Positions 23,112 to 33,058 of a stretch of 64,000 bases of DNA are shown piece by piece. How positions within the stretch are numbered: position 1 is the first letter of the stretch; each line of letters starts with the position of its first letter. The stretch is from NCBI GenBank assembly GCA_025084515.1, contig JAJAGP010001483.1, positions 81,001 to 145,000 on the forward strand, written 5' to 3'. Under the pieces are notes generated by a model. It was given only the letters and a program-made list of their open reading frames with translations. It was not told where the DNA came from and did not search any database. The position numbers were made by a program, and so were the translations under genes. Source of the stretch: Ancistrus triradiatus. Taxonomy: Eukaryota; Chordata; Actinopteri; Siluriformes; Loricariidae.

Positions 23112-24190
23112 GTGGAACCTATCCTGCCTCTCGATCGTCTCATTGCCCGCCTCACCTGGGAGGTCCAGCGCGCCATTCAAGAGGCACAGGTAACAGAACC
23201 GGATCCCGGCGGCGGCCCTCCCAACCGTCTCTTCGTGCCCGCATCGGCCCGTCCTGTAGCCTTACAATGGGCCCATGACTCCCGGTTTGCAGCCCACCCT
23301 GGCTACCATCGGACCCTAGGGCTCCTCCGGCGCCACTTTTGGTCGCCTACACTGGATGCGGACACTCGGGAGTTTGTGGCTGCTTGCTCCACCTGTGCGC
23401 GCAACAAGGCTTCTCACCAACCCCCGGCAGGCCTCCTCCAACCTCTGCCCACACCTGGCCGGCCATGGTCCCACATCTCGGCCGACTTCATCACGGGGCT
23501 CCCTGAGTCGGAAGGTAACACTGTTATCCTCACGGTCGTAGACCGGTTCTCTAAGGCAGTGCGGCTCCTGGCTCTCCCTAAGCTCCCCACATCCTCGGAG
23601 ATGGCTACATTGCTATTCGACCAAGTGTTCAAGGTCCACAGCATTCCGGTCGACATTGTATCCGACAGGGGCCCCCAGTTCGTCTCACAGGTGTGGAAGG
23701 CATTCTGTCGGTCTCTAGGAGCCAAAGTGAGCCTCACGTCGGGTTTCCACCCACAATATAACGGGCAGGCCGAGCGGGCTAATCAGGAGATCGAGGCCAC
23801 TCTGCACTGCCTAACGGCTACGGACCCGAGGAGGTGAAGCGCCCAGCTAGCGTGGGCGGAATACGCCCACAATACTCTCTCCAACTCCGCCACGGGCCTT
23901 TCTCCTTTTGAAGCGTCCTTAGGCTACCAACCCCCTCTCTTCCCGGACCTGGAGGTGGAGGTCCCGTCGGTCACTCATCACCTGCGCCGCTGCCGGAAGA
24001 CCTGGAGGGCCACCAGAACAGCTCTCCTCAAAGCCCGTAGCGTGGCTCAGCGCTCCGCCAACCGCCGCCGTCGCCCGGCTCCTGCCTTCATTCCCGGCCA
24101 ACGCGTCTGGCTCTCGGCCCGCAACATTCCGCTCCACGTTGAGTCCAGGAAGTTGGCACCCCGTTTTATTAAATCGGTCCGTTCGTCATA
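23112..24190 (+). pseudogene. Gypsy integrase (broken by a stop and a frameshift)
   Basis: Integrase would insert the element's DNA. Seen in the frame of 23112-23837: the zinc-binding HHCC domain (WAHDSRFAAHPG with the two His, then CSTCARNK), the catalytic core with ISADFITGLP, VSDRGPQF and GQAERANQE carrying the D, D and E residues, then a single TGA (23835-23837) where a Trp codon is expected. The same frame then stays open with AQLAWAEYAHNTLS and reaches LAPRFI before a frameshift near 24170. A chromodomain follows in pieces. The catalytic triad itself is conserved. Confidence 0.9.
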
Positions 24191-24384
24191 GACAAGGTAA
24201 TTAATCCCTCTTCTGTTCGCCTTATTTTCCTAAACAATTGCTTATTCTTCCCACTTTTCACGACTCTCGCACTCAAGCCGGTCGTCTCCTCCTTGGACCT
24301 GAGCCCTCGCGGCCGACCCCCCGCCCCGACCCCCGCCCCCGCCCGGGTCTTGATGGTGGTCCTGCTGCTTTACTGTCCGCCGCC

Positions 24385-24480
24385 CTTCTCGATGTCCGGC
24401 GCCGTGGCAGGCCTCCAGTACCTGGTCAACTGGGGGGCTACGGGCCCCTAGGAACGAGCGTGGGTATCCTCGTTCCGCTA
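24385..24480 (+). pseudogene. C-terminal chromodomain remnant
   Basis: LLDVRRRGR followed, after a one-base indel, by a block resembling LQYLVNWGGYG, fits the start of the chromodomains found at the C-terminus of chromovirus integrases, which target heterochromatin. A further shift follows. The short length and indels mean the fold is lost. Confidence 0.7.
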
Positions 24481-24536
24481 TTTTAGATAATGCCCTCATT
24501 CGCGATTTTCACACAGGGCCAACCCTGGCTGTCCCG

Positions 24537-24555
24537 TGACCGCCGTGGGGGAGGC
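24537..24555 (+). other. Candidate polypurine tract
   Basis: A purine-rich stretch GTGGGGGAGG directly before the 3' LTR tip, as expected for plus-strand priming. A second G run (24561-24571) lies just inside the LTR and blurs the boundary. Confidence 0.5.
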
Positions 24556-25467
24556 TGTTTTGGGGGGGGGGTACGGGTTCGGGTCCCCCTGTCCACGCTC
24601 TCCGTTTTTTCCTGTTTTTTAGCATTTGTTGACGCTCCTTACCTCGGTTTGTTTACTTTATTCGAGAGCGGCGTGCTTGTGTGTAGTTTGTTTCCACAGC
24701 GATCGATTGGCCGTTACTCTGGCTGCGCTCCCCCCTCCCTCTCCAAACCTGAATCCATCTTCTCATCCCGCCTCTTCTTACTTATTTGCTGATCGATCGC
24801 CAAGACGCCGCCGATAGTCTCCGCTTCTACCGGTACCCTGGTCTCGTGTTTGCTAGCAGTTAGCCACTTCCTCTAGCACTATTGTTGCCATTACGTAGCT
24901 TTAGCTTTAGCCTTGCTGTTTTGCCTGCTACCATTCAGCCTTTTTTCCTGTTTTTTTCAGCATCTCTCACTCACGCCGCTTTATTTTGGCCCTTTTGCTC
25001 AGTACATCATTTTCTGCTCCAGTTCACCATATATTGATCCCTACTGTTGTTTTTCCGGCTCCCAGCCGTATTTATTTTGTTTTTTGTGCATTTATCAGTT
25101 GGTACTTTTTTTTCTTCCAGTTCCCCGTGGTCACTTTGGGCTTGTTCCCTTCCCCCCCCTTCCCTCCCCCTCCCCCCCCGCTTCCTCCTGGACCGCTTCT
25201 GACCTGCACTCTACGCGGACCATGGAAGCACAGCACGCACAGCCCTGCCGTATCCATCCTTCCCGTTTCATTTCCTGGTTTCCACCTTTCCGAACTCAAT
25301 CTTTTCACGTACACCACACACACACCAGTCCAACACGTTTACTTATTCAATAACGCTTCCTTGGGTACGTCGTGTTCCCGGTCTGAACTTCCTGATCCGC
25401 AGCTGGGGTTCCACCTGTAGTGTAATTTTGTCGTGCGGGTTTATAAAACAACTCTTCCCCCGTAACA
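24556..25467 (+). repeat. 3' LTR of the gypsy element
   Basis: About 912 bp against 838 bp for the 5' copy, ending CCCCCGTAACA. Many differences from the 5' LTR are single-base or short insertions and deletions in homopolymers, such as an extra G run near the start and a C-rich expansion around 25155-25185. The start is placed at TG after the polypurine tract and is uncertain by a few bases. Confidence 0.85.
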
Positions 25468-25874
25468 ATTGGTTAGGATTTTTTAAAGAATTTAATTGTA
25501 AATCCAATGGTTGGGAAAATAAGTATTTGGTCACCCACAACAACACGATTTCTGGCTCGCACAGACATGTAACAACTTCTTTATGAAGCCTTCTGTTCTC
25601 CCACTTGTTTACCTTGTATTAATGCACATTGTTTGACCTTGTTATCTGTATAAGACACCTGTCCAGAGCCTCAAACAAGTCAACTCCAAACTCACCATGT
25701 CCAAGACCAAAGAGCTGTTGAAGGCACCAGGAAAAACAAAGGCCACCATCAGTAACACACTATGCTGAGTAGGACCAGATCCTGTCATTGCCAGGCGTGT
25801 CCCCCCTGCTTAAGCCAGTACATGTCCAGGCCCGTCTGAAGTTTCCAGAGGGCATATGGATTTATCAGAAGAGG
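25468..25874 (+). pseudogene. Tc1 transposase pseudogene, N-terminal part
   Basis: Rest of the left terminal region and the start of the transposase gene of the host Tc1. The text near 25694-25750 (MSKTKELLKAPGKTKA-like) marks the N-terminus, and further blocks lead to VQARLKFPEG near 25830. Large deletions remove most of the DNA-binding domain between 25750 and 25800. Interrupted at 25875 by the L2 insertion and resumes at 28173. Confidence 0.75.
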
Positions 25875-28172
25875 ATCTACCGTTTCTTTCCAAATCTTAG
25901 AAAAGCCGTCTATCAGCAGCTCTGCAGTCCCTCCAAAGGATGAAATTTATGAAACATTTTCCGTCTGGCTTCAGGCCCCATCATAGTCTGAAACAGCAAT
26001 TAATTAGGGTACTAAATGACTTGTTTAATGTCCGCAGATAAGGGATGCATTTTTTTCTTGTTCTGTTAGATTTAAGTTGCAGCTTTTACACTTAGATCAT
26101 GATGTTTTTACTAAACCGACTAGAAATACTGTAGGTATAAGGGATCAGCACTTTCTTGGTTTTAAATCCTACTTAACGACGCGTACCAGTTTGTTCCTAA
26201 AATAATCTAAGATCTAAGCTCCTCCAAAGTGAAGTTGGCGGCGTCAGGGGGTCAGTGCTTGGCCCGCTGTGTATTCTCTCTGTACATGCTCCACTAGGCT
26301 CAGTTATTCGTAACATGTCATAATTGTCCATTCCACTGCTATGCAGATGATACACAGCTGTAATATCACCAAAACTAATGACAGCCTTTACATCAACAAA
26401 TCGAGGACTGCTGTAAAGAAATAAAAGATTGGATTTTTTATTTTCTCTTACTTAACTCAGGTACCACTGAGGTGCTATTAGTGGGACCCAATGTGTGGAG
26501 ACAGGTTAGCAACTACATCTTCCTAAATCTAGAATCGCTGCCAGTAAGTGCCCCAGCCGTCTGTAACAAACTGGTGTCACATTCTATTCAGATCTCTCCT
26601 TTGATGTGCGCACTTACAGCATCACACTCGAATTGGCTTTTCTTTCAATTACGTAATATCGCTAAACTTACTTTGAAAATCCTCTCTTTTTAATGAGCAG
26701 AAAAACTTGTTCATTGCTTTATAATACCTCAAGGTTGGATTACTGTAACGCCTTACTTACTGGATGCTCTAGTAAATCTATAAATAAACTTCAGTTATTC
26801 AGAATGCAGGCTTGCCCGAGTGCTAACTCGAACTAGAAAAATTTGATCATATCAACTCCTGTTCTTCATCACTGCACTGGTAACCAGTCACATTCCGCCT
26901 TGATTACAAATACTTCTTATACCTTATCAAGCTCTACATGGCCTGGCCCGCATTACTGATTGAACTCTTAGAGTTTTACAATCCAACCCGTCTACTTCGT
27001 TCACAGGGTGCAGACTTCTTTTGTTTCCTAGAATTAAAAAGTCACAAGCAGGGGGAAAGTCTTTCCATACATGGCCCCCCAACTATTGAATAACTTCCCA
27101 CTTTCGTTCGAGATTCAGACATTCTCCAAAGTTTTAAGTCTAGGCTAGACATACTTTTTACGCAGGCTTTTGACTAGATTAGACCAGGACATGGCTTGGG
27201 TACTGGTGCCGAGTCTGGGTCATGTCTAGTCCTAGCCGCCTTGTCCGCTAGCCCGGAGTGTCGAGTGGCGGTCTGGCTGAACTGGGCTTCGGTCCTCGTG
27301 ATCTTTGATCATGCATCCTTGCCTAGAATAGGGCATAGCTGGGGGTTATATTCAAAGAGTCTTATGGGTGATCATAGAACGTTGGGTTGCTGTCTTCTGC
27401 CGCTCATGGGGTGCCAATGTCTCATGTGCATCCTCTTGGCTGTGTTGCCCTAACCAGTGTACTCCTCTTTCTAGCTTTCTCGCTTGCTGTCTATAGCTAA
27501 TGGTGCCGGGGTCTCATGCTACACTTGGCTCAGTGATTGTTAATCAAACACTGTGCTCTTAATCATAACTAATTACATTTTCTGTTTTCTCTCCGAGCTG
27601 TGTTCCGGCAGTTCCGGCCCCACACCTGCTGTTCATCTGATGGAGCTCCACTCAAGCTGCTTCCGTCATCAACTCCAGCCCCATATACCGGCCCACTAAT
27701 GTCGATGTGCATAATTCACAGTTTATTCGACCATGACTCCATGACTTTATTTCGCTCTTAATTTATCAATCATAACCCAGGCCACTTATGTCGATGTGCA
27801 TACTTCACATTTTATATTCTTCGAGACTTTGACTCTCCATACTGTAGTTTTTCGCTCTTAATTTATCATCAACCCGGGCCACTTAATGTCATGTCATACT
27901 TCCATTCTATTCGAACTTTGACTCCATGACTTCAATTCGCTCTTAGATTTATCATCTATGCCGCTCAAGGAGGTTGGGTCCCTTTTGAGTCTTGGTCCTC
28001 CCAAGGTTTCTTCCTAGAACTAGGGAGTTTTTCCTTGCCACTGTCACCCTAGGCTTGCTCAATTTGGGATTGGACGTAGTTATTAGGAGATAATCTAAAC
28101 TTGTAAAGTTGCTTTGAGACAATGCTCCATTGTAAAAAGCGCTATATAAATAAATCTGACTTGACTTGACTT
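25875..28172 (+). mobile_element. L2-like LINE, 5'-truncated, inactive
   Basis: Begins within the reverse transcriptase (LSKILEKAVYQQL-like sequence, then ETFPSGFRPHHS) and includes in order the motif A region near 26050-26095, GSVLGPLCILSVHAPL near 26250, the YADDTQL region near 26338-26360, a DYCNALLTGCSS block near 26737, and the 3' UTR that ends with CGCTATATAAATAAATCTGA and repeated TGACT units. The coding part is full of small indels. It interrupts the Tc1 transposase after GAAGAGGAT; the sequence on the other side starts GATTGGGAG, so a 3-bp GAT may be shared. Confidence 0.9.
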
Positions 28173-28700
28173 GATTGGGAGAAGATGAAAACACAAAAGA
28201 ACTTTTTGGTAAAAACTCAACTCGTCATGTTTGGAGGAAGAAGAATGCGGAGTTTCATCCCAAGAACAACATACCTACTGTGAAGCATGAGGGTGGAAAC
28301 ATCATGCTTTGGGTCTGTTATTCTGCAAAGGGGACAGGACGACTGATCCGTGTTAATGGAAGAATGAACGAGGCCATGTATCATGAGATTTTAAGTCAAA
28401 ACCTCCTTCCATTAGTGAGAGCATTGAAGATGGAACATGGCTGGGTCTTCCAGCATGACAAACACACCGCTCGGGCAATGAAGGAGTGGCTCCGTAAAAA
28501 GCATTTCAAGGTCCTGGAGTAGCCTAGCCAGTCTCCAGACCTCAAGCCCATAGAAAATTTGTGGAGGGAGTTGAAAGTCCGTGTTTCCCAGCGACAGCCC
28601 CAAAACATCACTGCTCTAGAGGAGATCTGCATGGAGGAATGGGCCAAAATACCAGCTACAGTGTGTGCAAACCTTTAAAGACTTACAGGAAACGTTTGGC
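28173..28700 (+). pseudogene. Tc1 transposase pseudogene, C-terminal part
   Basis: Catalytic domain of the host Tc1. The 115-codon open frame (28175-28522) contains KELFGKNSTRHVWRKK, IPTVKHEGGNIMLWVC and VFQHDKHTARAMKEWLR. The family norm is HDNDPKHT at this last site, so a few bases are missing around the second catalytic Asp. A stop at 28520 is followed by the remaining block with SPDLKPIENLWRELK-like text that holds the third acidic residue. The frame ends before the right inverted end. Confidence 0.85.
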
Positions 28701-28958
28701 CTCTGTCATTGACAACAAAGGTTATGTTATAAAATATTGAGTTGAATTTTTGTTATTGACCAAATACGTATTTTCACCATCATTTACAATTCAATTCTTT
28801 AAATATCCAACAATGTGATTTCCTGGATTTTTTTCCCCTCATTTTGTCTCTCATAGTTGAAGTGTACCTATGAAGAAAATTACAGACCTCTCTCATCTTT
28901 CCAAGTAGGAGAACTTGCACAATCAGTGGCTGACTAAATACTTTTTTGCCCCACTGTA

Positions 28959-29420
28959 CATACTGTAAGCCTCTGAATGCGCTAAAAACACACTCTTACG
29001 TTAAATCCCTGGTATAAATGGTACAACACAAAAACTGTGAGCTTTTATCAACTAAAAAACAAGATGCAGGACAACCCTTTAAAAATAAACAGACCATCTG
29101 CATGTTCAACGTTGAAACAAACAAGCGAGCCGCTGAGCATTAACTGTTTAAGTTTAAAGCTCCTTATACACATGAATTGGATTCTGAAGGAATGTTAGTC
29201 AAAACACTGTGCTGTTCATGTCTGGCTGTGTTTGTACCGCTATCGGTGTCACAAGCACACAAGTGTAGGCCAATCATGCCAATTCCGGTCACCGGGCGAT
29301 CGAATGGTGCATCTCTACTACAAATCTTTAAAAGTTTAATCAGATTTTAATTTAGTCATTCATAAAGATGATGTCAGAAGAAGGAAACACCCTTATATTT
29401 ACAAACATGAATATGGTATG
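28959..29420. other. Non-coding DNA, possible transposon end
   Basis: No gene. The stretch 29225-29325 (TGTCACAAGCACACAAGTG, GGCCAATCATGCC, GGTGCATCTCTA) resembles, reversed, the ends of a common fish element that begins TAGGGATGCACCGAT; I cannot confirm it. Confidence 0.35.
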
Positions 29421-29742
29421 TACAGTACCGGGCAAAATTTCCCCAGTCTCTATTAGAATGCAACCAGAAAGTATGCAGTATTTAGTGTGACCTCCCCTTA
29501 CACTTGAGTAATGCCAAATTGACCATTCTACAGTCCAATGGAGCTTGATTAGGAATGGTATTTTTGAAAGGGTGGCAGACAAGAAACCACTTTTCAGAAG
29601 AGAACAGGGTGAAAATGACACGATATGCAAATTCTCACAAAGACTAGAATGAAGATCAGTGGAAAAAAGTGGCCTATGGGGTGGCAAATCCAAGTTTAAA
29701 ATTTTTGGGTCCAATTGTTGACAATTTTTGCACAGTACTGTA
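29421..29742. mobile_element. Short mariner-type relic
   Basis: TA at 29421-29422 and 29741-29742 with inverted ends TACAGTACCGGGCAAAA and TTTTTGCACAGTACTGTA. The 320-bp interior is a strongly deleted transposase relic on the plus strand; the 158-aa minus-strand open frame here has no known domain and reads antisense through it. Confidence 0.65.
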
Positions 29743-30709
29743 ACAGTAATGACGATTAAGTTTACCATCACAGAAATGTCATGGGGTAAGTAATTCTGGT
29801 AGAATTGCATGTCGGTATTGTTTGGCAATCTTTCTCACCTTAAGAGTCAATTATAAGTTTCATCACAAAACTGAATTATAGGATATGCATGAGAAGAGTT
29901 ACTTAATTATATTTTTAAATGTATTATGTTGCTTCAGGTTCTTCAGAACAAAAAAGACGAACTAAATTTAAACTTCTGCAAAAAAGAAAAACAAAATTAC
30001 TGAATATATAGACATCAGAATGTTAAGCTTTTATTAGCTTTTTTTTGTTTTACAGTAAGATGAATAACAAGCAAAAGCTTTGTTCTTTAAATAGTACATT
30101 ATTCTCATTATCACTATAAAGGACATAGGTAATGAACATGATTATTCTAATCAGATGCAAAAGCGGTACATGAAGAGCAGTACAAACCTTACTGTATTCC
30201 CTTTTTATAATGTTTAAATGCATTTTAGAAACAACCCAAAATATCCAATACAAAACTCAAACTTTTCCACAGGTTTACTGTCATTCCATAACTGAGTTAA
30301 GTGTGAAATGAGTAAAAATAATTCTACTAAACAGCAGAACTTGTCTATGAAATTAAACTTAATTGGAATTTATAATCTTTCTAAGTCACATTACAAACAA
30401 ACATCAGCCCTCTAATCCCATAAAATAAACAACACGGAAGATCAGCCAGATGAAACAGTCTCAATAGAATACATGTGAACAAGTTCATATTATAGGTCAG
30501 AGAGATTATACGGATAGTGGGGGGACAAATAAATAAGTACTACTTACAATAAGACAGTACAATAAGAGATGCACTTACAACTGCAATTTACAACTTGTTT
30601 CAAGTAAGCAGTGGAAAGTCATACATACAAACATGAGTAACTTACACAAACAAATCTTTAAACACATCAACCAAGTTAGAACAGTTTTTAGTCCAAACGA
30701 GAGCTAAGG
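29743..30709. other. Non-coding DNA, no gene recognised
   Basis: AT-rich; only short frames without domains. Confidence 0.5.
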
Positions 30710-31966
30710 TACAGTGGTGTGAAAAGTGTTTGCCTCCTTCCTGATTTCCTGTTTTTTTGCATGTTTGTCACACTTAAGTGCTTGGGAAAATCAAACCCAT
30801 TTAAATATTAGTCAAAGACAACACAAGTAAACACAAAATACAGTTCAAAGTCTTCATTTTGTTTTTCTTCAGCCATTCAGAGGTAGACTTGCTGGTGTGT
30901 TTTGGATCATTGTTCTGCTGCAGAACCCGAACAGATGGCGGGACATTCTCCTTCAGGATTTTTTGGTAGACAGCAGAATTCATAGTTCCATTTATCACAG
31001 CAAGTCTTCCAGGTCCTGAAGCAGCAAAACAGACCCAGACCATCACACTACCACCACCATATTTTACTGTTGGTATAATGTTCTTTTTCTGAAATGCTGT
31101 GTTACTTTTATGCCAGATGTAATGGAACACACACCTTCCAAAGAGTTCAACTTTTGTCAGTCCACAGATTGTTTTCCCAAAAGTCTTGGGGATCATCAAG
31201 ATGTGTGCTGGAAAATTTGAGACTTAAATGTTCTTTTTGCTCAGCAGTGGTTTTCATCTTGGAACTCTGGAGGCCAATCTCTTTCTTATGGTGGAGGCAT
31301 GAACACTGACCTTAACTGAGGCAAGTGAGGCCTGCAGTTCTTTGGATGTTGTTGTGGGGTCTTTTGTGAACTCTTGGATGAATCGTCACTGCGCTCTTGG
31401 GGTAACTTTGGTCGGCCGGCCACTCCTGGGAAGGTTCACCACTGTTCCATGTTTTCACCATTTGTGGATAATGGCTCTCACTGTTGTTTGCTGGAGTCCC
31501 AAAGCTTTAGAAATGGCTTTAAAACCCTTTCTAGACTGATAGATCTCAATTACTTTTTCTCAGTTGTTCCTGAATTTCTTTGGATCTCGGCATGATGTGT
31601 AGCTTTTAAGGATCTTTTGGTGTACTTTGTCAGGTAGGTCCTATTTAAGTGATGTCCTGATTGAGAACAGGTGTGGCAATAATCAGGTCTGGGTGTAGCT
31701 AGAGACAGTGAACTCCAGTGTGATAAACCATAGTTAAGTTATGTTTTAACAAGGGGGGCAATCACTTTTTCACACAGGCCCATGTAGGTTTGGATTTTTT
31801 TCTCACTTAATAATAAACACCTTAATTTAAAAACTGCATTTTGTGTTTGCTTGTGTTGTCTTTGACTAATATTCAAATTGGTTTGATGTTCCAAAACACT
31901 TGTGTGACAAACATGCAAAACAATAAGAAATCACGAAGGCAGCAAACACTTTTTCACACCACTGTA
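30710..31966 (-). mobile_element. Tc1-like DNA transposon (CAGTGGTGTGAAAAG family), inactive
   Basis: TA at 30710-30711 and 31965-31966 with inverted ends CAGTGGTGTGAAAAGTGTT and CACTTTTTCACACCACTG. A distinct family from the others in the window. At 1.26 kb it lacks several hundred bases, mostly the C-terminal part of the gene. Confidence 0.93.
30841..31593 (-). pseudogene. Tc1 transposase pseudogene
   Basis: Start ATG at 31593 on the minus strand, then a helix-turn-helix part, a GRPTKVTPR-like linker near 31410 and the catalytic half (30801-31199) with DPQDFW-like sequence reduced to IPKTFGKTI, ELFGRCVFHYIWHKSN, YGGGSVMVWVCF and QQNNDPKHTSKSTSEWLKKN. The last shows NNDPKHT, where the second catalytic Asp (usually DNDPKHT) has become Asn. 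About a dozen residues are missing before QQN, and the whole C-terminus after KMKTL is deleted into the terminal repeat, so the third acidic residue is absent. Confidence 0.88.
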
Positions 31967-32820
31967 AGGTAGTTCTCACTGTAAGGTAAACTCCTGCCGC
32001 TGCTCATGGATCTGCAGCGTTGATTTTCATCCACAACGTCTGGAGTTCAAAGTCAGATTTTTATTTCCTATTATAATTTATTATAATTGTTAAGACCCCA
32101 GTTGTTAAAGCAAACAGACGTTGATCAGATGGTCGTTAAATGGCGCATTCCTGTAGTTGGTCCATTGTTTCTTTTTGGATAGAACAAACATCTGTAATAA
32201 GACCACAGATGCCTGCAGGTAATATGTCATCACTTTGTTACTCATGTTGCTACATGCCCTCCGTTGATTATGCATGATCGGTTATTGATGTAAACGTGGG
32301 CCAGTTTCTGTCTTCCTGACGGTGGATTGGTGAAGTCTAAAATAGTGGTAGATGATTAATGTCATTGAGATAATCGGCATCGGCCAAAACCTGCGCTCTT
32401 GAAGCTAATGTTCAAAAATATTGGAGAAAATGCAGGGAAACTGTTCTCTTGCATTACTACCTGCAGCTCATAAACTGGGATTACTGAATGGGGGGAAAAA
32501 AAAAATAAAAAAAAAAATAAAAAAAAAAAAACATACTGAGAGAAGTGAAGGTGGAGCCAATTATGAGAAGATGAAAGCTTTGTTTCCAGCATTACAACTT
32601 GCTGCTCTTAATGGGGGATGGGGATTGGGACTGGGTTTAAAAACAAAATGCTGCTACCATGTGCACTACTCTAACATTTTTTTTTGTAAGTATTTACCTA
32701 TTTTCATTTTTTCCCCCAGACAGATGATGCTGTTATTTGGTAATAAATGTTGTTGTTAAGCGCAATAAAACTGCAAAGAGGATAACTTAAGTAAATGTTC
32801 AATTAAGCTCAGCAATTTTG
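31967..32820. mobile_element. Older transposon remnant, left part
   Basis: ATAATCGGCATCGGCC at 32373-32388 and TATCGGCCTCAGCC with CATATTGGTCAACCACTAG at the right flank (35728-35787) look like the inner and outer ends of a common fish element that starts CTAGNGGTYGACCGATAT. The RTE LINE at 32832-35616 sits between the parts. The opposite terminus is not identified, and A-rich low complexity (32490-32531) gives a spurious poly-Lys frame. Confidence 0.4.
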
Positions 32821-33058
32821 TGTCTCATTTAAACCAGCCGCTAGATTGCTCAGGCAGGGTATTTCTAGTGCCGGTCCCAAGCCCGGATAAATGGTGAGGG
32901 TTGCGTCAGGAAGGGCATCCGGTGTAAAACATTTGCCAAATCTAGTATGCGAGTTCATAATAATTTCACCATACCGGATCAGTCGCGGCCCGGGTTAACA
33001 ACGACCGCCACTGGTACTGGTAGCAAACAGGGTACCAGCGGAAATTGGACTACTGGGG

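Larger units (their letters stand above)
19287..25467 (+). mobile_element. Ty3/gypsy chromovirus LTR retrotransposon, inactive
   Basis: A 6.2-kb LTR element with two LTRs that start TG and end CA (TGTTA..TAACA), gag, then pol in the order protease, reverse transcriptase, RNase H, integrase and chromodomain, which is the Ty3/gypsy order. No env gene. The flanks show a 5-bp target duplication with one difference (ATTGT at 19282-19286, ATTGG at 25468-25472). The gag and chromodomain are like those of fish Sushi-type chromoviruses as I know them. Markedly GC-rich compared with its surroundings. Frameshifts and a stop disable pol. Confidence 0.93.
19141..28958 (+). mobile_element. Tc1-like transposon expanded by two nested retroelements
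   Basis: The left end (TA at 19141, CAGTGGGGCAAAAAAAGTA) and right end (CTTTTTTGCCCCACTG, TA at 28957-28958) are inverted repeats of each other, separated by 9.8 kb. The Tc1 sequence itself survives in three pieces: 19141-19286, 25468-25874 and 28173-28958, together about 1.34 kb. The gaps are a gypsy element (19287-25467) and an L2 LINE (25875-28172). Other copies of the same Tc1 family lie at 61757-62215 and 63612-64000. Confidence 0.92.

Noticed and set aside
29352..29828. 158-codon minus-strand frame
   Set aside because: It runs antisense across a mariner relic with its own inverted ends; no domain.
32421..32759. 112-codon plus frame with a Lys run
   Set aside because: The Lys stretch comes from a poly-A/AAATAAA low-complexity run; no domain and no support from flanks.
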